Source: Bacillota bacterium (GTDB lineage Bacteria > Bacillota > Clostridia > Peptostreptococcales > Anaerovoracaceae). Taken from it: a stretch of DNA of 61,942 nucleotides. The position numbers and the translations under genes were made by a program. Under the pieces are notes generated by a model, which saw only the letters and a list, made by a program, of their open reading frames with translations, was not told where the DNA came from and did not search any database. Each line of letters starts with the position of its first letter. Within the stretch, counting starts at the first letter, position 1. Below are positions 26,267-35,508 of this stretch, piece by piece. The DNA is taken from contig JAEDDI010000003.1 in the NCBI GenBank assembly GCA_016293805.1, forward strand, positions 1 to 61,942. Reading direction: 5' to 3'.

Positions 26267-26340
26267 TGACATTATTGTAAGGAATACAAGGGGAATTGTA
26301 AGTCAATCCAATGGAGACTGCAGTTCCCTTTATGTATAAT
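26267..26340 (+). promoter_or_regulatory. BceR-type operator and promoter of the Bce-like transporter
   Basis: TGACA-TTAT-TGTAA (26267-26280) fits the TNACA-N4-TGTAA inverted repeat I recall for BceR-type regulators. It starts 3 nt after the kinase stop. TATAAT at 26335-26340 with a weak TGGAGA (26312-26317, 17-nt spacer) is consistent with an activator-dependent promoter. A second imperfect palindrome, AAGGGGAATTG to CAGTTCCCTT (26288-26331), lies immediately before the -10. Confidence 0.6.
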
Positions 26341-26370
26341 CCGGGTATAAGTGGAAAGGAGAATCAAAAT

Positions 26371-27135
26371 ATGAGTATTTTAGAGGTGAAAGGACTGAAG
26401 AAAATATACAGGACCAGATTCGGGGGAAATGAGGTCGAGGCTCTGTCAGATGTCACATTCAGTGTTGAAGAAGGAGAATATGTGGCAATCATGGGAGAAT
26501 CGGGATCGGGGAAGACAACGCTTCTCAACATCCTGGCAGCGATTGACAGACAGACTGAAGGAATGGTTATTCTGGACGGTAAGAACATATCGAACATCAG
26601 GGAGTCGGAAATGGCGATGTTTAGGAGAGAGAATCTTGGGTTTGTGTTCCAGGACTTCAATCTGCTGGACACGTTTACGCTGGAAGATAATATTTATCTT
26701 CCACTTGTTCTGGGAAACAGAAAATTCAATGAGATGCACAAGCGGCTGATACCTCTTGCAAACAAACTGGGGATAAAGGATATTCTGAGGAAGTATCCTT
26801 ATGAGGTGTCAGGCGGACAGAAACAGAGAGCTGCGGTTGCAAGGGCGCTTATTACAGATCCGAAACTTCTGCTTGCAGATGAACCTACGGGAGCACTTGA
26901 TTCAAAGGCTACAGGGGAACTTCTCAGGCTGTTTGAGGAGATAAACAGCGACGGACAGACAATTCTGATGGTTACACATTCAGTAATGGCAGCAAGCCAC
27001 GCCAAAAGGGTTTTATTTATAAAGGATGGACAGGTTTTCCATCAGATCTACAGAGGGGACAATACTGAGCAGGATTTTTACATGAAGATTTCAGATACTC
27101 TAACCCTTCTTCAGAGAGAAGGTGGAGCAAGATGA
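26371..27135 (+). CDS. BceA-like ABC transporter ATPase
   Basis: 254 residues from the ATG at 26371, which has GAAAGGAG upstream. Walker A is GESGSGKTT (about 40-48), the Q-loop lies in VFQDFNLLD, the signature is VSGGQKQR, and Walker B is LLLADEP with the MacB/LolD-like TGALDS. It energises the FtsX-type permease it overlaps by 4 nt. Bce-type transporters both detoxify and sense bacitracin-like or lantibiotic peptides; the ligand here is unknown. Confidence 0.92.
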   Translation: MSILEVKGLKKIYRTRFGGNEVEALSDVTFSVEEGEYVAIMGESGSGKTTLLNILAAIDRQTEGMVILDGKNISNIRESEMAMFRRENLGFVFQDFNLLDTFTLEDNIYLPLVLGNRKFNEMHKRLIPLANKLGIKDILRKYPYEVSGGQKQRAAVARALITDPKLLLADEPTGALDSKATGELLRLFEEINSDGQTILMVTHSVMAASHAKRVLFIKDGQVFHQIYRGDNTEQDFYMKISDTLTLLQREGGAR

Positions 27136-29141
27136 AAACAGGTATGTATCTGAAGCTTGCCGTAACCGGGATGGCAAGGAACAGAAAAGTCTATCTGCCG
27201 TACATTCTGACGTGCACAGGCATGGTCATGATGATGTACATTATCACTTATCTGGCAGGAGCTGACACCGTGCATGATATGAGGGGCGGCACGACTATGA
27301 CAATGATTCTGTCACTTGGAAGGGGAGTAATCGGGATTTTTGCTTTATTTTTTCTGATATACACCAATGTGTTTATAACAAGACGGAGAAACAGAGAATT
27401 TGGTGTTTATAATATACTGGGGATGAACAAAAGAAATCTGGCACGCATATTGTTGTGGGAAACTGCAATTATAGGGCTGGTTTCTGCTGCAGCGGGACTG
27501 CTGTCCGGAATTCTGCTTTCAAAGCTTGCTGAATTTGGAATGCTCAAATGCGTTGGCGGTGCGGCGGATTTTGACATGAGTATAGACATAAAGGCTATTG
27601 CAATGACTTCGATATGTTTCGCGGCAATATTTGCAGTGATATTAGTGATTTCGCTTGGAAGGGTCAGTCTGTCAAAACCGATAGAACTTGCAAGATCGGA
27701 AAACCACGGGGAAAAACCGCCGAAGGCAAACTGGTTTATTGCCGGCGCCGGTGCTGTAATCCTTGCCGCAGCATACTATATAGCTGTTTCCATCGAGGAT
27801 CCTTTTTCTGCCATGACATATTTTTTCACTGCAGTGATAATGGTCATAGCGGCAACCTATATGCTTTTTATTTCAGGAAGCGTGACACTGTGCAGGCTTC
27901 TTCAGAAGAACAAAAAATACTATTACAGACCAGGGCATTTTGTATCTGTTTCGTCCATGGCATTCAGAATGAAGAGAAACGGTGCCGGACTTGCGACAAT
28001 ATGCATACTTTGCACGATGATTCTCGTAATGACAAGTTCCACGTCATGCCTCATAGCCGGCGGACAGGATATGCTCAGGAGAGTATACCCGTATGATTAT
28101 CAGTGCAGTCTGATGACTGATAATCCAGACGGGTTTTCACAGGAAAGTATAGATGAATTTGAAAAGGCGGTTGACAGTACGGTTCCGGACAAGAGTCTGG
28201 ATTTCAGATTTACTTCGCTTGAAGTCGGAGGATATGTTACAGATGAAGGGAATGTAGTATCTGACAGCAGCAAGGCATCAGGAGGAAGCGCTGTTTCAGT
28301 ATTTATCATGCCGGTATCTGTGTACAACAGATATGCAGAAAGAGATATAAAGCTGGCTGATGATGAAGCGGTTGTGAGCCCGGATGGAAAGAGTTTTGAC
28401 GCATCTGAAATATCGATAGACGGCACTGAAACATTCAGAGTAAGACATGCTGACGATTTTAAGTATAAAGTGGACAATGCAGTTATCTACAGCAAACTGA
28501 ACATGTTTGTATCAGACAGCATATTCAGCGATTATGCCGGCGAGATAATGACCGCCAAGAATGCTGAAGGAGGGACTTTGGCATACCTTTGCCATGGAGT
28601 GTTCTTCAATGTTAAAGGAGAGGACAGCACTGACATTTCAGTCCGGCTGGCGGCAAGTCTTGGCAATGCGTGCGATGATATGGATGATGGATACGGATAC
28701 GGACTGAATTCGAGACTTGAAAATATAGATGATTTCATGAGCCTTTACGGATCTTTGTTCTTCCTGGGGATTCTGCTTTCGATAGTATTCCTGTTTGCAA
28801 CAGTGCTTATAATCTATTATAAGCAGATATCAGAAGGATATGAAGACAGATCGCGGTTTGAAATCATGAAGAATGTGGGAATGACTGACAGAGATATCAG
28901 AAAAAGCGTTAACTCTCAGGTTCTTACAGTATTTGCAGCTCCGATTGCAGCGGCTGCGGTGCATCTGGGATTCGCATTTCCGATGCTGTGGCAGATGCTG
29001 AAATTCTTCGGATTTACAAATATGACATATCTTATAAAAACGACTGTGATATGTTTTGCGGTATTTGCGGTAATATATGCACTTGTATACAAGCTGACAT
29101 CAAACGCGTATTACAGAATACTCACTGCAAAAGCTGAATAA
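27132..29141 (+). CDS. BceB-like FtsX-domain permease
   Basis: 669 residues. The order is MacB/FtsX-like membrane segments: TM1 near 20, TM2-4 at about 55-185, further helices to about 305, a large extracellular domain at about 310-530, then three C-terminal helices. The late extracytoplasmic domain is the hallmark of BceB permeases and contacts peptide and lipid targets. EFGVYNILGMNKR is the coupling-type FtsX segment. It is translationally coupled to the ATPase. Confidence 0.9.
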   Translation: MKTGMYLKLAVTGMARNRKVYLPYILTCTGMVMMMYIITYLAGADTVHDMRGGTTMTMILSLGRGVIGIFALFFLIYTNVFITRRRNREFGVYNILGMNKRNLARILLWETAIIGLVSAAAGLLSGILLSKLAEFGMLKCVGGAADFDMSIDIKAIAMTSICFAAIFAVILVISLGRVSLSKPIELARSENHGEKPPKANWFIAGAGAVILAAAYYIAVSIEDPFSAMTYFFTAVIMVIAATYMLFISGSVTLCRLLQKNKKYYYRPGHFVSVSSMAFRMKRNGAGLATICILCTMILVMTSSTSCLIAGGQDMLRRVYPYDYQCSLMTDNPDGFSQESIDEFEKAVDSTVPDKSLDFRFTSLEVGGYVTDEGNVVSDSSKASGGSAVSVFIMPVSVYNRYAERDIKLADDEAVVSPDGKSFDASEISIDGTETFRVRHADDFKYKVDNAVIYSKLNMFVSDSIFSDYAGEIMTAKNAEGGTLAYLCHGVFFNVKGEDSTDISVRLAASLGNACDDMDDGYGYGLNSRLENIDDFMSLYGSLFFLGILLSIVFLFATVLIIYYKQISEGYEDRSRFEIMKNVGMTDRDIRKSVNSQVLTVFAAPIAAAAVHLGFAFPMLWQMLKFFGFTNMTYLIKTTVICFAVFAVIYALVYKLTSNAYYRILTAKAE

Positions 29142-29165
29142 AGCAGGGGGCAGAACCTTATTGAT

Positions 29166-29211
29166 ACTTTAGTGTTATTGATTCTAAGAACGTGTTGCAC
29201 TAAGGTATAAT
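29166..29211 (+). promoter_or_regulatory. Promoter with inverted repeat before the M28 lipoprotein gene
   Basis: TATAAT lies at 29206-29211 with no convincing -35 at 16-18 nt. ACTTTAGTG (29166-29174) and CACTAAGGT (29198-29206) form a 9-bp arm with one mismatch, ending on the -10. An activator or repressor could bind here. Confidence 0.35.
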
Positions 29212-29238
29212 TGTACATTTCGTATAAAGGAGGATAAC

Positions 29239-31413
29239 ATGAAAAGAAGAATTACTAAGGCAGCTGCCCTTCTTTTGTGCTTTGCACTTGTAATGCTCAG
29301 TCTGACCGGCTGCGGAAAAGGCGAGGCAGAAGAGGGACCGTATACCGCTTCAGCCGTTGATTCGGAATATTCAATGGCAGACGAAGTGGAGAAATTCCTT
29401 GAAGCAGTCGATACGCAGTACGGCTACGACCTTGCGTACAGGCTGTCGTATGATGATGAACTGTGGGACAACGAACTCGGATGGAGAACAGCCGGTTCGG
29501 ATGCAGAACACAGAGCAGCAGACGTTATTGCTGAAGAAATGAAGGCAATAGGACTTGAGGATGTAGAAAAAGTAGGGACAGAATGTGACAAATTTCAGTT
29601 TAACGATGCGAGTCTTGCTGTTGCAGGTACAGACATAGAAGTTATGCCTGCTTCTTACCAGTGCTCGGGAACTGACGGCGATCTTACTGCTGAAATAGTG
29701 GACTGCGGCGCCGGAACTGAAGCTGACTACGAAGGAAAAGATGTGGAAGGCAAAATAGCTCTTGTGGGTGTTGACCAGGTCAATGAAAGCTGGATTGACA
29801 ACTACATACTTCAGGCCGCTGAAGAAGGTGCTGCGGCGCTTGTGACATATTCAGTTGACGGTTACGGAAGAGCAGGTGATGATTCGGTTAATGTGCAGGA
29901 TATATGTACAGGGGACATCATACCGACTGTTGCCATCTCAAAACAGGATGCAGATAAGATTATTGAAGCTGTTTCAGAAGGAAAAAACAGTGCTGTTCTT
30001 AATGTGGACGTTGATTTTGAAGTAGGCGGCGGCACAACATATAATGTCATGGGGACTATCAAAGGAAAGTCGTCGGAAAACAGAATCATTTTATCAGGAC
30101 ACTATGATAAGTACTGGTATGGATTCCAGGATGACTCCGCTGCAATAGGTCTTGTATTTGCAATTGCCAAGGCAATGAAGGATTCGGGATATGTTCCTGA
30201 AAATGATATCGTTGTTGTTGCCCATGGTGCAGAGGAATGGGGCGTGAGCGATTCTGTATTCGACTGGACAATGGGTGCATGGGGAATGATTGAAAAACAG
30301 AAGGACTGGCAGGGTACGACTCTTGCCATGTTAAACTGTGAACTTCCGGCATTCAGAACTTCAGATAATACGGTTGCGGCAGGATGTGTCCCTGAATTCA
30401 GGACAATCGTATCAAAACTTGTGAATGAAACAGGCCTTGTTGTTACATCGGGAGATGTCGCTATGGAGAGAAACTCATTTGACTCATCGACAATGGAAGA
30501 CGGTGTTACATACAGATGGCACGGCGTTCCGTATTTTATCAACATGTTTGAGGATGAGGACTGGCTTCACGCAAACTATCATACTTCTTATGACAATGCG
30601 GACACATATGATGAGGATACATTCAGAACAAACATCAACTGGATGGGAGCACTTGCTATATATATAGATCAGACTCCGGCACTTGAACTTGACCTTACAC
30701 AGGTTGCAGATGACATTGAAGCAAATCTTAACGAGTCGATAGATGCAGAGGCGGGAACAGATATCGAAGAGTACAAGGCATGCATCGATACACTCAGAAC
30801 TGCAGCAGCTTCAGTCAATGAGCAGGCTGCGCAGATAAATGAAGAATACGAAAAAGCTGCTGCAGCAGGGGATGACGATGAAATGGCAGAGCTCAGAGAG
30901 CAGGGAAGAAAGCTGAACAGCAAGACGCTTGCTGCATTTGCTGCAGTACAGCCTGCATTCTGCAGAGTAGATGATTTTGCTGCATATTACGGACATCCAA
31001 ACATGACTGCAAATGTTGAATATATTGACGGAACAATTGAAGGTCTTGAAAATGGAGTTTTATGGGGTGAAGAAGAAGACGGAGCCATGGACTACGCATG
31101 GCAGATCAACAGCGCGCTTGACTATAACTGGATGCTGTTCAGTAAAGGCGTGGCAGAGGAAGGTCTTGACCATTATGACCCTGATACGATGGATGCGGAA
31201 AAATCTCTGTGGGGATATCAGAGAACAGTTGACATTCTCAGAGTAGGTGACGCAACATATGAACTTTCAAGAATGGATGATATTGAAGGCGTTGATACAG
31301 AAAAATATATTGAAATCTACAAAAATGCGAGAGAAGAGGCTCTCGGATATATTCTGGAATACTGTAACAGCGAGATGAAAGCCATGAAAGAAATAGCTTC
31401 AATGCTGAACTAG
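29239..31413 (+). CDS. M28-family zinc aminopeptidase lipoprotein with PA domain
   Basis: 724 residues. The lipobox is LTGC (Cys25). A PA-like insert (about 150-255, EGKIALVGVDQVNES) precedes the M28 peptidase core. Candidate zinc ligands are His in LSGHYDKYW, Asp in FQDDSAA, the Glu pair in HGAEEWG, Glu in NCELP, and His in YHTSYDNAD. An extra helical C-terminal domain of about 240 residues follows. It would trim peptides at the outer membrane face. It comes right after the Bce-like transporter but has its own promoter, so a role in degrading the sensed peptide is only a guess. The terminator is strong. Confidence 0.82.
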   Translation: MKRRITKAAALLLCFALVMLSLTGCGKGEAEEGPYTASAVDSEYSMADEVEKFLEAVDTQYGYDLAYRLSYDDELWDNELGWRTAGSDAEHRAADVIAEEMKAIGLEDVEKVGTECDKFQFNDASLAVAGTDIEVMPASYQCSGTDGDLTAEIVDCGAGTEADYEGKDVEGKIALVGVDQVNESWIDNYILQAAEEGAAALVTYSVDGYGRAGDDSVNVQDICTGDIIPTVAISKQDADKIIEAVSEGKNSAVLNVDVDFEVGGGTTYNVMGTIKGKSSENRIILSGHYDKYWYGFQDDSAAIGLVFAIAKAMKDSGYVPENDIVVVAHGAEEWGVSDSVFDWTMGAWGMIEKQKDWQGTTLAMLNCELPAFRTSDNTVAAGCVPEFRTIVSKLVNETGLVVTSGDVAMERNSFDSSTMEDGVTYRWHGVPYFINMFEDEDWLHANYHTSYDNADTYDEDTFRTNINWMGALAIYIDQTPALELDLTQVADDIEANLNESIDAEAGTDIEEYKACIDTLRTAAASVNEQAAQINEEYEKAAAAGDDDEMAELREQGRKLNSKTLAAFAAVQPAFCRVDDFAAYYGHPNMTANVEYIDGTIEGLENGVLWGEEEDGAMDYAWQINSALDYNWMLFSKGVAEEGLDHYDPDTMDAEKSLWGYQRTVDILRVGDATYELSRMDDIEGVDTEKYIEIYKNAREEALGYILEYCNSEMKAMKEIASMLN

Positions 31414-31425
31414 ACACATATTCAC

Positions 31426-31452
31426 GACGCGGGAAATCCCGCGTCTTTTTTT
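31426..31452 (+). terminator. Terminator of the M28 peptidase gene
   Basis: GACGCGGGA (31426-31434) and TCCCGCGTC (31437-31445) form a perfect GC-rich stem followed by seven T residues. Confidence 0.92.
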
Positions 31453-31542
31453 GAGCTTGCATGTCAGTGCCAGGATGATTACAAAAATCATATAGTTTGA
31501 TGTATTTTATCATCATTATTTTCCCGATGTCCTTCACTTTAC

Positions 31543-31572
31543 TGCAAAGCCTGTAAAAAAATATGATATAAT
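31543..31572 (+). promoter_or_regulatory. Possible promoter of the LysO-MoxR operon
   Basis: TATAAT at 31567-31572 is perfect. TGCAAA (31543-31548) at 18 nt is a poor -35. RBS ACAGGAG and the start codon follow within 22 nt. Confidence 0.4.
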
Positions 31573-31593
31573 CACATCTGGACAGGAGTATAA

Positions 31594-31911
31594 ATGGATA
31601 TCGAATCGCTTTTAATGCTGTGTCTTTACATACTTATGATTCTGACAGGGTATGTCATCGGACACTGTTTAAAAAAGAAAAACAAAAACATAAAGTGGGT
31701 GTACAGGCTCCAGACAGCGGCAATCATTGCGATGGTTCTGCTGATGGGAGTGAGAATAGGAATGAACAGGGAAATTGCAGGTTCATTCGGTACAATAGGG
31801 GCGATGAGCTTCGTTTTCACTTTGATGGTCATGGCGGGAAGCGTTCTTGCTGTTCATGTTTCGAGAAAACTGCTTGGAATTGACAGAAGGGGGCAAAAGA
31901 GCAATGACTAG
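31594..31911 (+). CDS. LysO-type exporter, N-terminal half (split gene)
   Basis: 105 residues with three hydrophobic segments. It matches the N-terminal part of the LysO/DUF340 family (KKKNKNIKWVYRLQT, then VLLMGVRIGMNREI). LysO exports L-lysine, and family members are usually a single chain of about 300 residues. Here the remainder is in the next frame and the two genes overlap by 8 nt. Each half has its own start and RBS, so this is a split arrangement rather than an obvious frameshift. Confidence 0.72.
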   Translation: MDIESLLMLCLYILMILTGYVIGHCLKKKNKNIKWVYRLQTAAIIAMVLLMGVRIGMNREIAGSFGTIGAMSFVFTLMVMAGSVLAVHVSRKLLGIDRRGQKSND

Positions 31912-32512
31912 ACAGATTCTGTTATCCGTAGCTGCGGGAATTATATGCGGATACTTTTTTATGCCGGAAACTGCATTTGGAATTGAAGTTTCACCGGTTC
32001 TGTCAAAGGCTGTATCTGCCGGTCTGTGTCTTATGCTGCTGCTTGTAGGCATAGACATGGGATATGAGGGAACAATCGTATCGAGTATAAGACAGGTCGG
32101 GCTGAGGGTTCTGCTGATTCCATTTACTTCAGCGGCGGGTGCCCTGGTGATGGCTTTTGCAGCATCGCTTATTCTTCCGATTGCCGCAGGCGAAGCTCTC
32201 GCTGTTGCATCCGGATTCGGATGGTATACACTGGCTCCGGCTATTATCATGGAGAAGTCAGAGTATATCGGAACGGTATCATTCATGCACAATGTTATGA
32301 GAGAACTCCTGGGTATAGTATTCATACCGATGGTTGCGAAGAAGATGGGATATGTGGAGTGTGCATCGCTTCCCGGGGCTGCTGCAATGGACACATGCCT
32401 GCCGATAGTCGAAAGAGCTACAAGCAGCGACACTGTGGTATATTCCTTCGTCACAGGTGTGATACTCAGCATACTGGTGCCATTGCTGGTACCCGTGTTC
32501 ATATCGTTATAA
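31904..32512 (+). CDS. LysO-type exporter, C-terminal half
   Basis: 202 residues from the ATG at 31904 (AGAAGGGGG upstream). It has about six hydrophobic segments with family motifs GIDMGYEG, SGFGWYTLAPAII and MDTCLPIVERAT. Together with the upstream 105-residue protein it covers a full LysO. The substrate in this organism (lysine or another cationic amino acid) is inferred from the family. Twenty nt separate it from a MoxR ATPase, an unexplained pairing. Confidence 0.75.
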   Translation: MTRQILLSVAAGIICGYFFMPETAFGIEVSPVLSKAVSAGLCLMLLLVGIDMGYEGTIVSSIRQVGLRVLLIPFTSAAGALVMAFAASLILPIAAGEALAVASGFGWYTLAPAIIMEKSEYIGTVSFMHNVMRELLGIVFIPMVAKKMGYVECASLPGAAAMDTCLPIVERATSSDTVVYSFVTGVILSILVPLLVPVFISL

Positions 32513-32532
32513 CAAAAAAGGAGAAATAAATA

Positions 32533-33378
32533 ATGTCAAACGAAATGAGAAAATTTAACGGCAGTTCGGGATATGTAGCTGCTGATGAACTGATGAATTC
32601 TGTAAACATTGCTATGGCTTTACAGAAGCCGCTTCTTGTAAAGGGTGAACCCGGAACAGGCAAGACAATGCTTGCGGAAGCGATTGCGGAAGCGCTTGAT
32701 ATGGACCTTTATATCTGGTCAATCAAGTCAACAACAAAGGCGCAGGAAGGTCTTTATGTATATGATACAGTACAGAGACTTTATGATTCCCAGTTCGGAG
32801 AAGGTGACGTAAAGGATATCGCACAGTACATCAAGCTGGGCAAACTCGGTGAAGCATTCACATCGGAGAAGCAGTGTATACTTCTTATCGATGAAATCGA
32901 TAAGGCTGACCTTGAATTCCCTAACGACCTTCTTTGGGAGCTTGACAAGATGGAATTCTATATCAACGAAACAAAAGAAACAATCAAGGCAAATACAAGA
33001 CCTATCGTTATCATCACATCGAATGCCGAGAAGGAACTTCCTGATGCATTCTTGAGAAGATGTATTTTCCATTACATCGAATTCCCTGATCAGGAGAAGA
33101 TGGAAGAGATTATAAGAGTGCATTACGGTGATATCGACAGGACTCTTGTAGAGAAGGCTATGGAAGCGTTCTATGACATCAGAAACATGAATGAAATCCA
33201 GAAGAAGCCTTCGACTTCGGAACTTCTTGACTGGATACAGGCTCTTATGATATCAGGAGTGGACTTCCAGAAAATCAAGGACGAGATACCTTTCGAAGGT
33301 GTTCTGCTCAAGAAGAATGAAGATATAGATATTATGCATGAAATAAAGGAAAAAGGATATTCTCTTAAGAGGTGGTAG
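32533..33378 (+). CDS. MoxR-type AAA+ ATPase
   Basis: 281 residues. Walker A is GEPGTGKT (38-45), Walker B is CILLIDEIDKAD, and sensor 1 is VIITSNAEKELPD with arginine finger FLRRC. MoxR ATPases act with a VWA protein as chaperones that activate or insert cofactors into partner proteins. The VWA partner is encoded 4 nt downstream. The pair's client is unknown. The neighbours, an amino-acid exporter and lexA, give no clear answer. Confidence 0.9.
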   Translation: MSNEMRKFNGSSGYVAADELMNSVNIAMALQKPLLVKGEPGTGKTMLAEAIAEALDMDLYIWSIKSTTKAQEGLYVYDTVQRLYDSQFGEGDVKDIAQYIKLGKLGEAFTSEKQCILLIDEIDKADLEFPNDLLWELDKMEFYINETKETIKANTRPIVIITSNAEKELPDAFLRRCIFHYIEFPDQEKMEEIIRVHYGDIDRTLVEKAMEAFYDIRNMNEIQKKPSTSELLDWIQALMISGVDFQKIKDEIPFEGVLLKKNEDIDIMHEIKEKGYSLKRW

Positions 33379-33382
33379 TTAC

Positions 33383-34579
33383 ATGTTTTTGGAATTTTTT
33401 GACCTGCTGAGGTTGAGAGGTGTCAATGTAACGATCAACGAGTGGATGATGCTTATGGATGCCCTTGACAAGGGGCTGGCCAACTCATCGCTTACAGGTT
33501 TTTACTACCTGTGCAGAAGCGTGATTATCAAGTCAGAGACAGAATACGACAAGTTCGACCAGGTGTTTGCTGAATATTTCCAGAATGTCGCTGCGGTTGA
33601 GGATCTTCCTGAAGAATTCTGGAAGTGGCTCAGCGAAGATGTTCATGTCAGAGATATCTATGACAAGAGCATGGTTGACGGTTTCCTTAGAGATCTTGAC
33701 GACCTTCTTAATATGTTCGAGGAAAGAAAGAAGGAACAGAAGGAAAGACATGACGAGGGAAGCTACTGGATTGGAACAGGAGGAAGATCTGTATTCGGTC
33801 ACAGCGGATACCACGCAAGAGGTATTAGAACAGGCGGCACCGGCAGACACAAATCGGCAGTACAGGTTGCAGGAGAGAGAAATTTCTCTGACTTCAGAGA
33901 TGACACTGTTCTGGACATTCGTTCTTTTCAGATGGCATTCCGTAAATTGCGTCAGTACTCGTCAAGAGTCGATGCGGAAAAAACAGAACTTGATATAGAT
34001 GAAACAGTTGATAAGACATCACAGAATGCGGGAAGACTGGAACTCGTATTCGAAAAACCGAGAAAGAATACCGTCAAGGTGCTTCTTCTCATCGACTCTG
34101 ACGGTTCGATGCTTATCTATTCGAGACTTTGCAACAGGCTGTTCCAGGCGCTGAGGAAGTCAAATCACTTCAAGGATCTGCAGACTTACTATTTCCACAA
34201 CTGCATCTATGATGATCTTTACACTACGCCTAAGTGCAAGCAGTGGGAAAGTGTTAAAACAGAATCCGTTCTCAGAAATCTTTCGGGCGATTACAAGGTT
34301 ATCTTTGTGGGTGATGCCACAATGTCGCCGCTTGAGCTTATGAGAAAGGGAGGAAACTCGATTATAGGGCTGTATAACAGAGAACCGGGCATCGAATGGC
34401 TTCGCAAGTTCGACAGAAAGTTCAAAAAGAAGATATGGCTTAACCCTATAGCCGAGCATTCATGGAGTACAGTATACGGCAGAGAGACAATAAGGGAAAT
34501 CCGTGAGATATTCCCGATGTTCCCGCTTACACTCAGCGGTCTTGAACGCGGTATCAAGAAGCTCCTTGTAAACAAGTGA
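33383..34579 (+). CDS. VWA-domain protein, CoxE-like, with altered MIDAS
   Basis: 398 residues. An N-terminal helical region (about 1-120) precedes a Gly/His-rich linker (about 128-160) and a C-terminal von Willebrand A-like domain (about 230-398). The metal-site motif reads D238-SD240-G-S242, so the middle Ser of canonical DxSxS is Asp. Related CoxE/YehP-type proteins work with MoxR ATPases. It forms a two-gene module with the upstream ATPase and ends at a strong terminator. Confidence 0.85.
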   Translation: MFLEFFDLLRLRGVNVTINEWMMLMDALDKGLANSSLTGFYYLCRSVIIKSETEYDKFDQVFAEYFQNVAAVEDLPEEFWKWLSEDVHVRDIYDKSMVDGFLRDLDDLLNMFEERKKEQKERHDEGSYWIGTGGRSVFGHSGYHARGIRTGGTGRHKSAVQVAGERNFSDFRDDTVLDIRSFQMAFRKLRQYSSRVDAEKTELDIDETVDKTSQNAGRLELVFEKPRKNTVKVLLLIDSDGSMLIYSRLCNRLFQALRKSNHFKDLQTYYFHNCIYDDLYTTPKCKQWESVKTESVLRNLSGDYKVIFVGDATMSPLELMRKGGNSIIGLYNREPGIEWLRKFDRKFKKKIWLNPIAEHSWSTVYGRETIREIREIFPMFPLTLSGLERGIKKLLVNK

Positions 34580-34592
34580 ATACATGAGAATC

Positions 34593-34617
34593 AGACCTGC
34601 CCGGCAGGTCTTTTTTC
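34593..34617 (+). terminator. Terminator of the LysO-MoxR-VWA operon
   Basis: AGACCTGC (34593-34600) pairs with GCAGGTCT (34604-34611), followed by a T-tract. Confidence 0.85.
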
Positions 34618-34672
34618 TTACTCTGAAAAAATATCTGTTCATATGTTCTTTTTTATGGTAATATATTTATGT

Positions 34673-34688
34673 GCAAACATTTGTTTGC
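34673..34688 (+). promoter_or_regulatory. LexA-binding SOS box
   Basis: GCAAAC-ATTT-GTTTGC is a 6-bp-arm inverted repeat resembling the Gram-positive SOS box (CGAAC-N4-GTTCG type). It lies 52 nt before lexA and just after a -10-like TATATT (34662-34667), the usual place for autorepression. Confidence 0.75.
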
Positions 34689-34740
34689 TGAGTTTTGATG
34701 ATGAAACCGCATTTGGCAGATTGTTAAGGAGGAACAGTGC

Positions 34741-35367
34741 ATGTCTGAAAAATCAAGAGAACGCGAAAGGCGTATTCTCGACTTCATGAAGAAAACAATT
34801 AAACACAAGGGATATCCGCCTACAGTGAGAGAAATCTGCGAGGCGTGTGAGATAAAGTCAACTTCCACAGTGCACAAGGACATAGAGAGCCTTGTATCGC
34901 AGGGTCTTCTTGTCAAGGATCCGGCCAAGCCTAGAGCGCTTGTTGTTCAGGACAGCGAGATGGAAGACAGACTGGCAAGACCTGATGTTATAGATATTCC
35001 TGTGATAGGCAGAATTGCTGCAGGAACGCCTATTCTTGCTGAACAGAACATAGAGGACAGCTTTCCTCTGCCTGCAAGATTTATGGGAAACGGGAATAAT
35101 TTCCTTCTCAATGTCAAAGGTGAAAGCATGATAGAAGCAGGAATTCTTGACGGGGACTATATTCTTGTTGAACAGACACAGGATGCGAGGAACGGAGAGA
35201 TAGTGGTTGCTATGATCGACGGTTTTGAAAGTGAAGCTACTGTCAAGACTTACTATAACGAGGGAGACCATGTCAGGCTTCAGCCGGAGAACTCGTCAAT
35301 GAGCCCTATAATTGTAAACGACGTTAAGATACTGGGCAGAGTCAAGGGTGTGTTCAGATACTTCTGA
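34741..35367 (+). CDS. lexA: SOS repressor LexA
   Basis: 208 residues. An N-terminal winged helix (about 1-70, GYPPTVREICEACEIKSTSTVHKDI) joins an S24 peptidase domain. The cleavage site is Ala-Gly in GRIAAGTPI. The catalytic Ser lies in GESMIEAGI and the Lys in SEATVKTYY. It represses DNA-damage genes and cleaves itself with RecA. An SOS box precedes it and a terminator follows. Confidence 0.95.
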   Translation: MSEKSRERERRILDFMKKTIKHKGYPPTVREICEACEIKSTSTVHKDIESLVSQGLLVKDPAKPRALVVQDSEMEDRLARPDVIDIPVIGRIAAGTPILAEQNIEDSFPLPARFMGNGNNFLLNVKGESMIEAGILDGDYILVEQTQDARNGEIVVAMIDGFESEATVKTYYNEGDHVRLQPENSSMSPIIVNDVKILGRVKGVFRYF

Positions 35368-35399
35368 TAAAGTCAAGTTAATACGTTTAGATGCAATAA

Positions 35400-35428
35400 G
35401 GCTGTCACTTGATGTGGCAGTCTTTTTT
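35400..35428 (+). terminator. Terminator of lexA
   Basis: GGCTGTCAC (35400-35408) pairs with GTGGCAGTC (35414-35422) with two G-U pairs, followed by TTTTTT. Confidence 0.75.
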
Positions 35429-35508
35429 CTGCTCCTATTTATGAAATTGCTTACATTTTAACAGGAGAGAGCTATCCTGATCTGAGCCCCAGATATGAGT
35501 TCAGCAAC

